A program made the translations under genes and the position numbers. The notes under the pieces are model-generated. The model searched no databases. It saw only the letters and a list, made by a program, of their open reading frames with translations, and had not been told where the DNA came from. Source: Pandoraea aquatica (lineage in GTDB: Bacteria > Pseudomonadota > Gammaproteobacteria > Burkholderiales > Burkholderiaceae). Taken from it: DNA of 64,000 bases. Positions 8,581 to 17,800 of the stretch are shown in pieces; positions within the stretch are counted from its first letter, which is position 1; every line of letters starts with the position of its first letter. The DNA is taken from contig NZ_CABPSN010000001.1 in NCBI RefSeq assembly GCF_902459565.1, positions 744,001-808,000 on the forward strand, written 5' to 3'.

Positions 8581-10143
8581 ATGCAAGCGCAATGGATGAA
8601 AAGAAGTCTGGGCGTCTCGGGTTTGCTCGCCACCCTGTTGGTGGTGGCGGGCTGCTCGATGGCTCCCACCTACGAAGTGCCGACGGTGACCGACAAGGGT
8701 ACGCCGACGGCCTTCAAGGAAGCAGCACTGCCGGCGGGTGAAGCCGGCACGTGGAAGACCGCCGAGCCGTCGGAAGCCCTGGCGCGCGGCGAATGGTGGA
8801 AGGTGTTCGGCGACGCAACGCTCGACAAGCTCGAAGCCGATGCGTTGTCCGCCAACCAGAACCTGAAGGCAGCAGCCGCCCGCGTGCAGGAAGCGCGTGG
8901 CGTGCAGCGTCAGGCTCGTGCGGCACTGTTCCCGACGCTCGACGCAGGCTTCGGCCCGTCGCGTCAGAAGATCTCGCCGGCCTCGCAGTTGCAGCCGGAC
9001 GGCACGAACATCGCGCCGTACACGCTGTGGCGTGCGCAGGCGAGCGTCGGCTACGAAGTCGATCTGTTCGGCCGTGTGTCGGACAACGTCGCTGCCGCCC
9101 GCGCCGACGCCGAGCAAAGCGAAGCGTTGTATCGCTCGGTGCAGCTCGCGCTGCAAGCCGACGTCGCGCAGAACTACTTCAATCTGCGCGAACTCGACGC
9201 CGAGCAGGCGCTGTACACGCAGACGGTAACGTTGCGCGAAGAAGCACTGAAGCTGGTGCAACGACGCTTCACCGAAGGCGACATCGGCGAGCTGGACGTC
9301 GCCCGCGCCAAGGCCGAGCTGGCCACGGCGCAGTCCGACGCGCTGGCCGTTGCGCGCCTGCGTGCAGCGTCCGAACACAGCCTGGCGATTCTGCTCGGCA
9401 AGACGCCGGCGGAGTTCTCGTTCGCGCCCTCGCCGCTCGTGCCCGTCACCGTGCAGGTGCCGGCCGGTCTGCCGTCGGCACTGCTTGAGCGCCGCCCCGA
9501 CATCGCCGCCGCCGAGCGTGCGATGGCCGCAGCGAATGCGCGCATCGGTGTCGCGAAGGCCGCGTTCTTCCCGTCGCTGTCGCTGACCGGTTCGGGCGGA
9601 TTCGAAGCGGCCACGCTGGGTGACCTGTTCAACTGGTCGAGCCGCACGTTCCTGCTCGGTCCGGTCGTCGGCGGTTTGCTCTCGATGCCGATCTTCGATG
9701 GCGGCGCACGTAGCGGCAATCTGTCGCGTGCCCGTGCGCAGTACGAAGAAGACGTCGCGAACTACCGTCAGCAAGTGCTCGTGGCGTTCCAGGAAGTCGA
9801 AGACAACCTGTCGAATCTGCGTCTGCTCGCGCAACAAACGCGTGCACAGGACGATGCCGTGAAGGCGTCGGGCCGCGCCGCGCAGCTCTCGCGCACGCAG
9901 TATCAGGAAGGCTCGATTGCGTATCTGGATGTCATCGACGCCGAGCGCACAGTGCTGCAAACGCGCCGCAGCGCGGTTCAATTGGCCGGTGCGCAAGCCG
10001 TGTCGACCGTCAACTTGATCCGCGCGCTGGGCGGCGGCTGGGGCGATCTGCCCAAGGCGCCCGGCGAGGGTGCTCCGGCGCAAGGCGCACCGGCAGCCGC
10101 GCCGACGGCGAGCGCGACCAGTGCGACGGTGGCCGCACGCTGA
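8581..10143 (+). CDS. Outer-membrane efflux lipoprotein (OprM/OprN/NodT family)
   Basis: A 520-aa outer-membrane channel completing the tripartite pump. The N-terminus carries a lipoprotein signal ending LVVAGC. Two TolC-type repeats follow, with the family signature YEVDLFGRVSDNVAA near residue 160 and DLFNWSSRTF / LSMPIFDGGARSGNL in the second repeat. An ATG at 8572 is also in frame, but the GAAGGA Shine-Dalgarno at 8567-8572 overlaps it and is correctly spaced for ATG 8581. The last ~30 residues are Ala/Pro-rich. Last gene of the operon; the next clear terminator is ~320 bp downstream. Confidence 0.93.
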   Translation: MQAQWMKRSLGVSGLLATLLVVAGCSMAPTYEVPTVTDKGTPTAFKEAALPAGEAGTWKTAEPSEALARGEWWKVFGDATLDKLEADALSANQNLKAAAARVQEARGVQRQARAALFPTLDAGFGPSRQKISPASQLQPDGTNIAPYTLWRAQASVGYEVDLFGRVSDNVAAARADAEQSEALYRSVQLALQADVAQNYFNLRELDAEQALYTQTVTLREEALKLVQRRFTEGDIGELDVARAKAELATAQSDALAVARLRAASEHSLAILLGKTPAEFSFAPSPLVPVTVQVPAGLPSALLERRPDIAAAERAMAAANARIGVAKAAFFPSLSLTGSGGFEAATLGDLFNWSSRTFLLGPVVGGLLSMPIFDGGARSGNLSRARAQYEEDVANYRQQVLVAFQEVEDNLSNLRLLAQQTRAQDDAVKASGRAAQLSRTQYQEGSIAYLDVIDAERTVLQTRRSAVQLAGAQAVSTVNLIRALGGGWGDLPKAPGEGAPAQGAPAAAPTASATSATVAAR

Positions 10144-10464
10144 GCGACGGCATGGTGAGTTGAGCAGTATCTCGGCGCGTTGAAACGCGTCGTGAATGGT
10201 CGGGGTATGTCGTGTTACATGACACGCCTCGGCAGCAGGCGCGGCGTTCTTCCCCCCGGGAACGTCGCGCAGCGATGGATGCATCGAACCGGCGGCCGCG
10301 CTCGTGCCCCCAAGACGAGAGGCGCGCCGACCTGCCCCCGACGCGCGCCTGGCGTGCCGCCGGTCTCGATGCGCCTCGTGCGGTGCGCACGCACCGTCGG
10401 GCCCCATCCAACAGGTTTCTTCCCTGCGTCCCTGCTTGCCCGGCGCATGCCCTATGTCAAACGA
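10144..10464. other. Gene-free stretch after the efflux operon
   Basis: GC-rich sequence with several overlapping open frames in all registers but none with a convincing start or family. A small hairpin (GCGTT/AACGC) lies near 10175. Nothing else is seen before the terminator at 10467. Confidence 0.5.
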
Positions 10465-10466
10465 CA

Positions 10467-10490
10467 CCCGGCATGTCCGGGCTTTTTTTT
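10467..10490 (+). terminator. Rho-independent terminator
   Basis: CCCGG (10467-10471) and CCGGG (10477-10481) form a hairpin with a 5-base loop, followed directly by CTTTTTTTT. It ends the transcript of the RND efflux operon or a trailing part of it. Confidence 0.8.
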
Positions 10491-10664
10491 GCGCTGCGAT
10501 GGTAGGATGGACACACGGCTTTCGTCTTTTTGGCCATGTTTTCGCCATTTGTGCTGTTTTGTGCGCGGTGCGAACGGCACGAAGGCGACGGCCGTCGCTG
10601 GCAAGTCATCTCGAATGCTTCCCCCGCGTTCGGTCCCTCGACCCTACGATAAGGAGTGCAAATA

Positions 10665-11078
10665 ATGAAGATGCGCAAGACTCTGTCGCTGTGCCTCGCC
10701 GCCGGTCTGGCGGTTTCCTCTTCCCTCGTCCTGGCTCAGGGCGGCCCAGGCGGCCCGCCGCCGGGACATCAGCCGGGTGGCCCTCATGGTGACAAACCCG
10801 GTGGCCCTCCGGGTCACGGCCCGAAAAAGGGTCCGCACGGCGGTCCGCCCCCGCAGGCCCAACGTGGCCCCGGCGACGATTCCGCATGGCAGCATCCCGA
10901 CTGGCGCAAGGGCGACCGCGTGCCGCAGCAATATCGTGATGCGCAGTACCGGGTCGACGACTACCGTCAGTACCATCTCGACGCGCCGAAACGCGGCCAC
11001 CACTGGGTTGGCGTGGGCGGCGACTTCCTGCTGGTCAACGGTTCAGGCGTAATCGTCCAGATCGTGGGCGGGCGCTGA
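10665..11078 (+). CDS. RcnB-family periplasmic protein
   Basis: A 137-aa secreted protein. A signal peptide occupies about residues 1-24 (cleavage after LVLAQ). A Gly/Pro/His-rich low-complexity segment follows (GGPPPGHQPGG and similar, to about residue 70), then the RcnB-type domain with WRKGDRVPQQYRDAQYRV, the Asp-Tyr-Arg-x-Tyr core and a C-terminal GGDFLLVNGSGVIVQIV strand. RcnB of E. coli is a periplasmic factor in nickel/cobalt homeostasis; the His-rich linker would suit metal binding, but no metal genes are adjacent. The ATG at 10665 has AAGGAG at 10651-10656; a GTG at 10656 overlaps that site and is rejected. Confidence 0.85.
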   Translation: MKMRKTLSLCLAAGLAVSSSLVLAQGGPGGPPPGHQPGGPHGDKPGGPPGHGPKKGPHGGPPPQAQRGPGDDSAWQHPDWRKGDRVPQQYRDAQYRVDDYRQYHLDAPKRGHHWVGVGGDFLLVNGSGVIVQIVGGR

Positions 11079-11139
11079 TCGCCGATCGACGCCTTAGCCA
11101 CTTCGTCGGCGTCGTGAATTTTCGCTGACTCGCCAGCCG

Positions 11140-11169
11140 TACGGCAGGGCCTCGCGCCCTGCCGTATTT
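11140..11169 (+). terminator. Hairpin terminator after the RcnB-like gene
   Basis: An 11-bp perfect stem (11140-11150 with 11156-11166), 5-base loop, followed by a short TTTC tract. Probable terminator for the rcnB-like gene. Confidence 0.65.
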
Positions 11170-11496
11170 CGTTGGATCACCGCTTTGTCTGCCTTGCCCT
11201 CTCTAGCTGCGTTATCTGCGTTATCAGCTACATCGGCTTCCACTCGCCTTCACGGGCAAGCGCCGCCCGCCGCTGCGGTGGATCTGCCCGGCAGAATCCT
11301 TCCCCGCATAGCAAGCTTCACGCCCTTTCCGTCTCGTTTTCCTCGATTTGGTGCGCCGCTTTCACGCGTGCTGCCTCAGGCCGGTGATTTCGCTGCGTTG
11401 CAGCATTAAAATCACGCGCTCCTGCCCTCCCAATTCATCGATATACGATATATCATGCACAAAATATCAAGACGACGCCCCAGAAAGGTGCGTTCG
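11170..11496. other. Gene-free stretch before the HPP-CBS gene
   Basis: Contains short open frames without family resemblance. An AT-rich palindromic patch around 11440-11455 (ATATACGATATAT) is a plausible promoter element for the next gene. Confidence 0.4.
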
Positions 11497-12633
11497 ATGG
11501 AGCGGGACGACATGGCAATGACACGACGTGATGTGAAGGATTGGATGGCGGGTTTTCTGCCCGCCGTGGTGGCCGTTCACTGGCGCGAGCGTCTGCGCGC
11601 AGGCATCGGTGCGCTATGCGGTATCGCGGTGACCGGCGGCCTGATGCTGTGGCTGCTGGGCCCGGTCTCCTATATCCCCTGGCTGGTCGCCCCGATGGGC
11701 GCGTCCGCCGTTCTGCTCTTCGGCGTGCCCGCCAGTCCTCTCGCGCAGCCGTGGTCGATTCTCGGCGGCAATCTCGTGGCAGCCGTCGTCGGCGTGACGT
11801 GTGCCATGTTTATCCCGACCCCGGTCATCGCTGCCGCGACTGCGGTCGGTGTGTCCATTGCGCTGATGTTCACGTTTCGCTGCGTGCATCCGCCGTCAGG
11901 TGCTGTTGCCCTGACTGCCGTGCTCGGCGGCCCGGCGGTGCATGCGCTCGGCTACGGCTTCGTGCTCGAACCGATTGCGCTTCAGTCCGTCATGCTGCTG
12001 GGCTCGGCCATCGGCTACCACGCCATCACCGGTCATCGTTACCCTCACGCGACGAAGGCGCAAGCGCCGGCACGTCCGGTCAATGCGCAAGCGATTCCTG
12101 TGACGACGGCAGACGCCGAAAAGGCCCTCGCCCGCCGCAGCGAACTGCTCGACATCTCGGCCGACGATCTGGCCAGCCTGATGCGCGACACGCAGCGTGA
12201 AGCCTTCGCTCGTCGCGCACAGGAACTGACGGCCGCTGACGTGATGGCCCCGCCGCTGGCGAAGGTACAGGCACATGAGGAAGTACCGGCCGCGTGGCGT
12301 CTGCTGCAACGTCACGGACTGGACGCCGTCCCGGTGGTCGATTCGGAAGCCCGCGTGATCGGACTGGTGACACGGCACGATTTGCATACGCGACGTGCGC
12401 GCCGCCAGAACTGGCCACGCTTCGGTGTGTCGCTGGGGGCTGGTCAACGCCCGGCCGTTCGCGATCTGATGCAGGGCGATCTCAAGTCGGCCACCGCGGG
12501 TATGCCGCTCTCCGAACTGGTCGCGCTGCTGTCGACGCAACGTCACGGCACGTTGCCCGTGCTCGATGATGCCGCACGGCTCGTGGGCGTCGTCACACAC
12601 GCCGACGTGCTGCGCAAGGTCGTGAACGCCTGA
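11497..12633 (+). CDS. HPP-family membrane protein with two C-terminal CBS domains
   Basis: A ~378-aa protein. Residues ~30-185 form the four-helix HPP membrane domain, with PWLVAPMGASAVLLFG and the family signature FRCVHPPSGAVAL. The soluble C-terminus holds a CBS pair: first near TAADVMAPPLAKV to VIGLVTRHDLH, second near AVRDLMQGDL to LVGVVTHADVLRKV. CBS pairs usually bind adenosyl nucleotides and gate a partner domain. HPP proteins are often proposed as nitrite or anion carriers, which is not shown here. Start is uncertain: ATG 11497 has AAAGG upstream, but ATGs at 11455, 11512 and 11518 are also in frame. Confidence 0.85.
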   Translation: MERDDMAMTRRDVKDWMAGFLPAVVAVHWRERLRAGIGALCGIAVTGGLMLWLLGPVSYIPWLVAPMGASAVLLFGVPASPLAQPWSILGGNLVAAVVGVTCAMFIPTPVIAAATAVGVSIALMFTFRCVHPPSGAVALTAVLGGPAVHALGYGFVLEPIALQSVMLLGSAIGYHAITGHRYPHATKAQAPARPVNAQAIPVTTADAEKALARRSELLDISADDLASLMRDTQREAFARRAQELTAADVMAPPLAKVQAHEEVPAAWRLLQRHGLDAVPVVDSEARVIGLVTRHDLHTRRARRQNWPRFGVSLGAGQRPAVRDLMQGDLKSATAGMPLSELVALLSTQRHGTLPVLDDAARLVGVVTHADVLRKVVNA

Positions 12634-12799
12634 AGCGTCCCCCCGCAGTCGCCTGCGATACCGGTCCGGCGTCGCAGGCCGCCAACACTCCCCTGCCACG
12701 ATTGTCAGCCCTGACCCGATCTGCAAGAATGGCGGCGTTGTAACGCACTGACGCCGCACAAACTTCGATCAACGAAGTGACCATCGCTCAGGGGGCGAC

Positions 12800-13624
12800 A
12801 TGGAACCGATAACGTTCAAGCAGTGTTTCGTAGGTGCATGGATCGACGGTTTTAACGCGTTACGTAATCGGCCGCTACTCAGTCTGATAGTGACCATCGT
12901 TGTGCTTGTGTCGTCGGCACTCGGCATCTCGCTGAAACAACTCGCCAGCACCGCAGCACAGGGTGGCGACGCGACCTACCGCCTCAACATTGCGCTCATG
13001 TCGCTCGGCGTCGGGCTCGTCAATCTCATCGCGTTCGCGATACTCGCCGTTCATATCCTTCGCTATGTCATCCTCGGCCCGGAGGTCGCCCGGCAATCAC
13101 CCTGGTTCGGTCGCGACGTGTGGCGCTATATCTGGCTATCGCTGCAACTCGTGATCGCCATGATGATCGCGGCCTTCATTCCCGCGTTTATCATCGGGTT
13201 CGCGATGCGGATGAGCGGAAGTACGCATTCCTACGCCCTGCTCGCCACGTTCATCGCGTTGATGGCTTGCGCGGCGGTCTTCGTCATCACGCGCATCTCG
13301 CTCATTTATGCACAGGTCGCGGTCGGACGCAGCAAGCGCTGGGGCGCCGCGTGGCAGGATTCGCGCGGACATTTCTGGTCGATGTTCGGTACCGTATTCG
13401 TGACGTTCCTGCCGCTCTTCGGCACCGGTATCGTGATCACGCTACTGCTGGCGATAGTCCTGAAATTCATGCCCGAAGTCACCATTGCAGTACTTGGCTC
13501 GTTAATCCTGAAAACCGTGTTCTCGGTGGCCTGGCTCGCCGTGGCGTGCGGCGTCGGCGGATGGCTGTACCACCGCTATGCCAATCAGTTGCTGCTGATG
13601 GACGGCGCGCCAGACGATTTGTAA
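12800..13624 (+). CDS. Multi-spanning membrane protein of unknown function
   Basis: A 274-aa integral membrane protein with about six hydrophobic helices (near residues 25-45, 65-90, 110-135, 145-170, 195-220 and 230-255). Between helices 4 and 5 lies RISLIYAQVAVGRSKRWGAAW, a cytoplasmic-looking amphipathic stretch seen in glycerophosphoryl-type uncharacterised membrane proteins. No catalytic motif is recognised. AGGGGG lies just before the ATG. It is followed by a strong bidirectional terminator, so it is monocistronic. Confidence 0.75.
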   Translation: MEPITFKQCFVGAWIDGFNALRNRPLLSLIVTIVVLVSSALGISLKQLASTAAQGGDATYRLNIALMSLGVGLVNLIAFAILAVHILRYVILGPEVARQSPWFGRDVWRYIWLSLQLVIAMMIAAFIPAFIIGFAMRMSGSTHSYALLATFIALMACAAVFVITRISLIYAQVAVGRSKRWGAAWQDSRGHFWSMFGTVFVTFLPLFGTGIVITLLLAIVLKFMPEVTIAVLGSLILKTVFSVAWLAVACGVGGWLYHRYANQLLLMDGAPDDL

Positions 13625-13640
13625 ATCAAGACGCATAACG

Positions 13641-13674
13641 AAACGGGGGCGCAAACTTTGCGCCCCCGTTTTTC
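13641..13674. terminator. Strong bidirectional terminator
   Basis: A long GC-rich inverted repeat (arms 13642-13655 and 13657-13670) with an A-rich 5' side and a TTTTT 3' side. It separates the membrane-protein gene and the convergent methionine aminopeptidase gene and can serve both strands. Confidence 0.85.
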
Positions 13675-13714
13675 ATTTCAATGACGCCCTGCGTCACGAC
13701 TACGCCACCACCAC

Positions 13715-14542
13715 TCAGGCTGCGTTCGCCGCCGCACCCGCATCGAGCGCACCGTAGCGCGCATACTCACCCAGCCCGTCCGGCCATTGCGTGAGCACCT
13801 GAAAGCCCGTCTCGGTGACGGCCACCATGTGCTCCCACTGCGCCGAGAGCGAGCGGTCGCGCGTGACGACGGTCCAGCCGTCCGCGAGTTGCTTCGTGTC
13901 CGGCTTGCCGACGTTGACCATCGGCTCGATGGTGAAGATCATGCCCGGGCGCAACGTCAGGCCCGTGCCCGGACGTCCGTAATGCAGCACCTGCGGATCG
14001 TCGTGATACGTCGTGCCGATGCCGTGCCCGCAGTAGTCGCGCACGATGCTGAAGCCTTCGCGATGCGCGACCGACTGAATCGCGTAACCGACATCGCCCA
14101 GCGTCGCGCCGGGGCGTACCGCGCGAATACCGGCAAGCATCGCCTCGTACGTGGTGTCGACCAGACGCTTGGCCATGATGCTCGGCTTGCCCGCGTAATA
14201 CATGCGGCTCGTGTCGCCGAACCAGCCGTCCTTGATGAGGGCGACGTCGATGTTCACGATATCGCCGTCGTGCAGCTTCTTGTCGCCCGGAATCCCGTGG
14301 CACACCACGTGATTGACCGACGCGCACACCGTCTTCGGATAGCCGTGATAGCCGATGTTGGCCGGGATCGCCTTCAGTTCGTTCACGATGAAGTCGTGGC
14401 AGAGACGGTCGAGTTCGTCGGTCGTGACACCAGGCTTCACATGCTCGCCGATCATCGCGAGCACTTGTGCGGCCATTTCGCCTGCGCGACGCGACAGGGC
14501 AATTTCTTCGTTCGAGCGGATGACAACGCGTTCGCGCACCAT
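13715..14542 (-). CDS. map: Methionine aminopeptidase, type I
   Basis: A 275-aa cytosolic metallopeptidase that removes the N-terminal methionine from nascent proteins. The pita-bread fold motifs are complete: His in NIGYHGYPKT, first metal Asp in DIVNIDVALIKDGWFGDTSR (two Asp), His in GHGIGTTYHDDPQV, Glu in MIFTIEPMV, and the last Glu in SAQWEHMVAVTETGF. Length is slightly above E. coli Map because of an Ala-rich tail. The ATG (14540-14542) overlaps the TAA of the ParD-like gene by one base (TAATG), implying translational coupling. In Burkholderiaceae the housekeeping map usually sits next to rpsB/tsf, so this is probably a second copy. Confidence 0.93.
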   Translation of the reverse strand: MVRERVVIRSNEEIALSRRAGEMAAQVLAMIGEHVKPGVTTDELDRLCHDFIVNELKAIPANIGYHGYPKTVCASVNHVVCHGIPGDKKLHDGDIVNIDVALIKDGWFGDTSRMYYAGKPSIMAKRLVDTTYEAMLAGIRAVRPGATLGDVGYAIQSVAHREGFSIVRDYCGHGIGTTYHDDPQVLHYGRPGTGLTLRPGMIFTIEPMVNVGKPDTKQLADGWTVVTRDRSLSAQWEHMVAVTETGFQVLTQWPDGLGEYARYGALDAGAAANAA

Positions 14543-14796
14543 TAGGCCACCTTATTCATGACGGTGACGGGTGCACCGGTTGCTGGAGAAGCGGCAGCGC
14601 CGGTCTCACTGACCGGCGCGCCATCGGATTCGATGAGTCGACGGCAGATCTCGCCGTAACTCAGCGTGGGATTCAATTCGGCGAGCATGCCGACGCGCAG
14701 CCAGTGTTCGGCTTGCGCGTTGATCGAGCGACTGAGCGCGCCGCTGGTATTGCGCAGCGCCTCATGCATCTGCTCCGATATCTTGACGATACCCAT
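14542..14796 (-). CDS. ParD-like protein coupled to map
   Basis: An 84-aa protein. The first ~60 residues (MGIVKISEQMHEALRNTSGA, SRSINAQAEHWLRVG, LSYGEICRRLI) match the ParD-like antitoxin family, a ribbon-helix-helix type fold; the rest is an Ala/Pro/Thr-rich tail. No ParE-type toxin is adjacent; instead the stop codon overlaps the start of methionine aminopeptidase. ParD-like genes next to map are a recurrent association in Proteobacteria as I recall it, so the protein may regulate this operon rather than neutralise a toxin. An operator-like repeat lies 14 bp upstream of its start. Confidence 0.75.
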   Translation of the reverse strand: MGIVKISEQMHEALRNTSGALSRSINAQAEHWLRVGMLAELNPTLSYGEICRRLIESDGAPVSETGAAASPATGAPVTVMNKVA

Positions 14797-14809
14797 AGGG
14801 CGGGTTCCT

Positions 14810-14837
14810 ATATACGAAATAGCTACGAAACGTATAT
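14810..14837. promoter_or_regulatory. Operator-like repeat upstream of parD-like/map
   Basis: ATATACG (14810-14816) and CGTATAT (14831-14837) form an inverted repeat, and TACGAAA is directly repeated at 14813 and 14824, one helical turn apart. Such spacing suits a ribbon-helix-helix autoregulator, probably the ParD-like product. Confidence 0.55.
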
Positions 14838-14889
14838 TACCAGCCCGCCGCCGAATTGTCTCGTCTGCGCCGCTAAATCCGGCTCAGGC

Positions 14890-17800
14890 TCACCACGTCA
14901 GGCGAACCCCGGCGTTCCCCTCGACCGTGCGACGGTGGTCGCCGCCCAGATTGAACCAGTAGCCGGCCGTCAGATAGACGCTCACCTTCTGGTTCACTCG
15001 CGCATACACCCCGCCGCCGACGTGGCCCTGCGTGGACCCGACGCCTGTCGAAAAGCTGTCCTGCCCCGAGTAGGTCACCGTGTCGGTGCCGCCGAAATAG
15101 CGCAGCACGTCCAGCCGCAGATAGGGCTTCCAGTTCACCCCGCTGGCCTGGAACTGCGATTGCAGACGCACGCCGAGTCGGCCGATCCACTCGTTCGCGC
15201 TGTTGAAGGTGACCTTCGCCGCCGGATCGGTCAGGTCGTTGATATGCGAGTACTGATAGATCAACTGCGCTTGCGGTTCCAGCGTCACGTCGCGCGCCAC
15301 CGCGAACGGCAAGCCACCCTCGACCGACGCCGTGAACGCGTTCGCACGCGTCGACGCGGTGTTGCCCTGCAACGAACTCGGGCTGATGGACGACGTCGTC
15401 CCCATCAGCACCGTATCGGTGTAAGCACCGCTCGGCGCGATATGCGTCCAGTAACCGCCGAAGCTGAACGCGTTCATCTGCAACGAGCCGACCGCCAGAT
15501 CGGGCACGCTGAGCGCGAAACCGCTTACGTCGCCACTCGCACGCGCATAGCCTGCGAAAACCCCGTAATGATTGCGATGCCCGCTCTCGGTCGAGGCCGC
15601 GTAGATATCCTGCCCGACCTGAAAGCCGAAAATCGTACCGCTGAACGACGGATTCACGCCGCCGCCGAGATCCTGCGAGACATGGTCGCCCCAGACGCGC
15701 CCCCATCCGGCACCGAGCTTGCCGTCCTCGGTTAGCAAAGACTGTCCGCCAAGCCGATCGTGGAACGTGCCGATCTGTTGGACGGCCAGTTCGCGCATCA
15801 GCGACGGGATCGCGCCGTAGATCGGCACTTCCGAGCGGTACAGCGGCGTGCCCGGCAGGGTCGTCGGCGGGACGACAGGGTCCACGACGAGCGGCGGCAA
15901 GGTGCCGCCGGTATCCGGCGTCGTCGAGCGCAGATACCAGTTGTTTTGCGTTCCCGCGCTCACGCCGCCCCGATAGAGGTAGTAGGTGTACGCGCCGGCG
16001 CTGGCGTTGCCTCCGCTGAACGCACCGGTGGATGTCGTTGCGCCGTTCGTCGCCTGCACGACCTGAATGCCGTCGCCGAGCGTCTGTGCGCCCGTGCCGC
16101 CCGCGTTGACGATGCGCAATGCCGTCGATCCGCTGGCGCTGCCACCGTTCACAACGATCTTGTCCGTCGGTGAATTGTCGGCACCGAGTTGCGTGTTCAA
16201 CGTCGCCCGTGCGTTCTGGCCGACGTAATTCCCGGCGACGGTGAACGTGTTGCCGACGGCGCTGCCCGCGAGTTGCAGCAGCCCGGCGTTCGTCACCGTG
16301 CCCTGCACCGTGAAGTTGCCCGCGCTGCCGGACGCAAAAGCGGGTACGGCGTTTGCGACGGCGAGCGTGCCGTTGTTCTGCACGTTGCCGGTCACGCTGC
16401 CGTAGCCGCCGAGCGTGGCACCGTTCGCGACCGTCACCGTGCCGCCGCCAGCGAGTGCGGCCGTCGGGTGCGTCGCATCGCCCACGGCCATCACACCTGC
16501 GTTGACATTCGTCGCCCCGGTATAGCTGTTGTTGCCGTTGAGCAGCAACATGCCGGAACCGAGTTTCGTCAGCGCGCCTGTGCCGGTGATGCCTTGCGCG
16601 AGCGTCGAGTTGAACGCTTGCGTGTCGACGGTGCCGCCGCCGGTGTCGAGCACCACGGGACGGTTCGCCGCCAGATCGAAACTCGCGCCGAGTTGCAGCG
16701 TGCCGCCGTTAAAGGTCAGCGTGCCGTTCGATGCGCCGAGGCTGGCGTCCTGACTGACGACGAGCGTGCCTGCATCGAGGGTCCAGGGCGTGAGCGCCGT
16801 GGTCGAATTGTTGAGCGTCCAGACGCTCGTGCCGGTCTTGTTGAATGCGGTAAAGCCCTGGTACTGCGCAGTGGGACCGATCAGCGATGCGTCGAACGCT
16901 GCGTTCTGCGTTCCACCGAGGATGAAGGTGTTCGTGCCGGTATTCGCGTTCACGGTGCCGCTGATCACGGAGCCCGCATCGATTTCGAGCGAATTCGTGC
17001 CGCCCGTAAAGCGCACCGCGTCCGTCTGCACGCCCGCACCCGACAGCCCGCCATTGATCGTGCCGCTGTTCACCACGGTAATGTTCTGCCCCTGAACGCC
17101 GACACCGCCCACGCCGGCCGGGCCGCCCGTTCCACCGGTACTGATGCCGCCGCCGGTGCCGCCATTGATGGTGCCGGTGTTGACGATGCGCCCGCCGTTG
17201 TTCGTCACGAGCACCCCGGCACCACCCGCGCCGCCCGTCCCGCCGACGCTGCTCGCGCCACCGCCACCACCGCGATTGCCGTCGCCGCCGGTGATGGTGC
17301 CTGCGTTGGTCATGGTGCCACCGTCCGTCACGATCACGCCCGCGCCGCCGACGCCGCCGTTGCCACCGGCCGATGTCGCATTCCCTGCGCCACCGCCCGT
17401 GCCACCCGCGCCGCCTTTGACACTGCCACCCGCCACATTGGTGACGGCGCCGCTACCGCCGATGCGCACGCCAGCGCCGCCCGCACTGCCCGAGCCACCG
17501 GCGGTATTCGACCCGTTTCCGCCGTTACCGCCCTCGCCGCCGAGGACCGAGCCCGCGTTGGTGACAGTGCCGCTGCCGGTCATCGCGATGCCGTCGCCGC
17601 CGACGCCACCGCTGCCGCCACCGCCTGCGCTATCGTCACCGCCCGTGCCGCCGACGATACGACCCGTCGCATTGTTGGTCACCGTGCCGCCGCTCAGCGT
17701 AATGCCGTTGCCGCCTGCGGCCGCTTCGCCACCAGTGCCCGCGCCCGTGCTGTTGCCCGCACCGCCGCCCCGGTTGCCTGCGCCGCCGAGAATCTGTCCG

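Noticed and set aside
8215-10548. A 777-codon open frame antisense to the RND permease end and outer-membrane factor
   Set aside because: It is Arg/His-rich, has no family resemblance and mirrors two clear genes; high third-position GC creates such antisense frames.
10180-10665. A 161-codon frame between the efflux operon and the RcnB-like gene
   Set aside because: It runs through a strong Rho-independent terminator and has no ribosome site or family resemblance.
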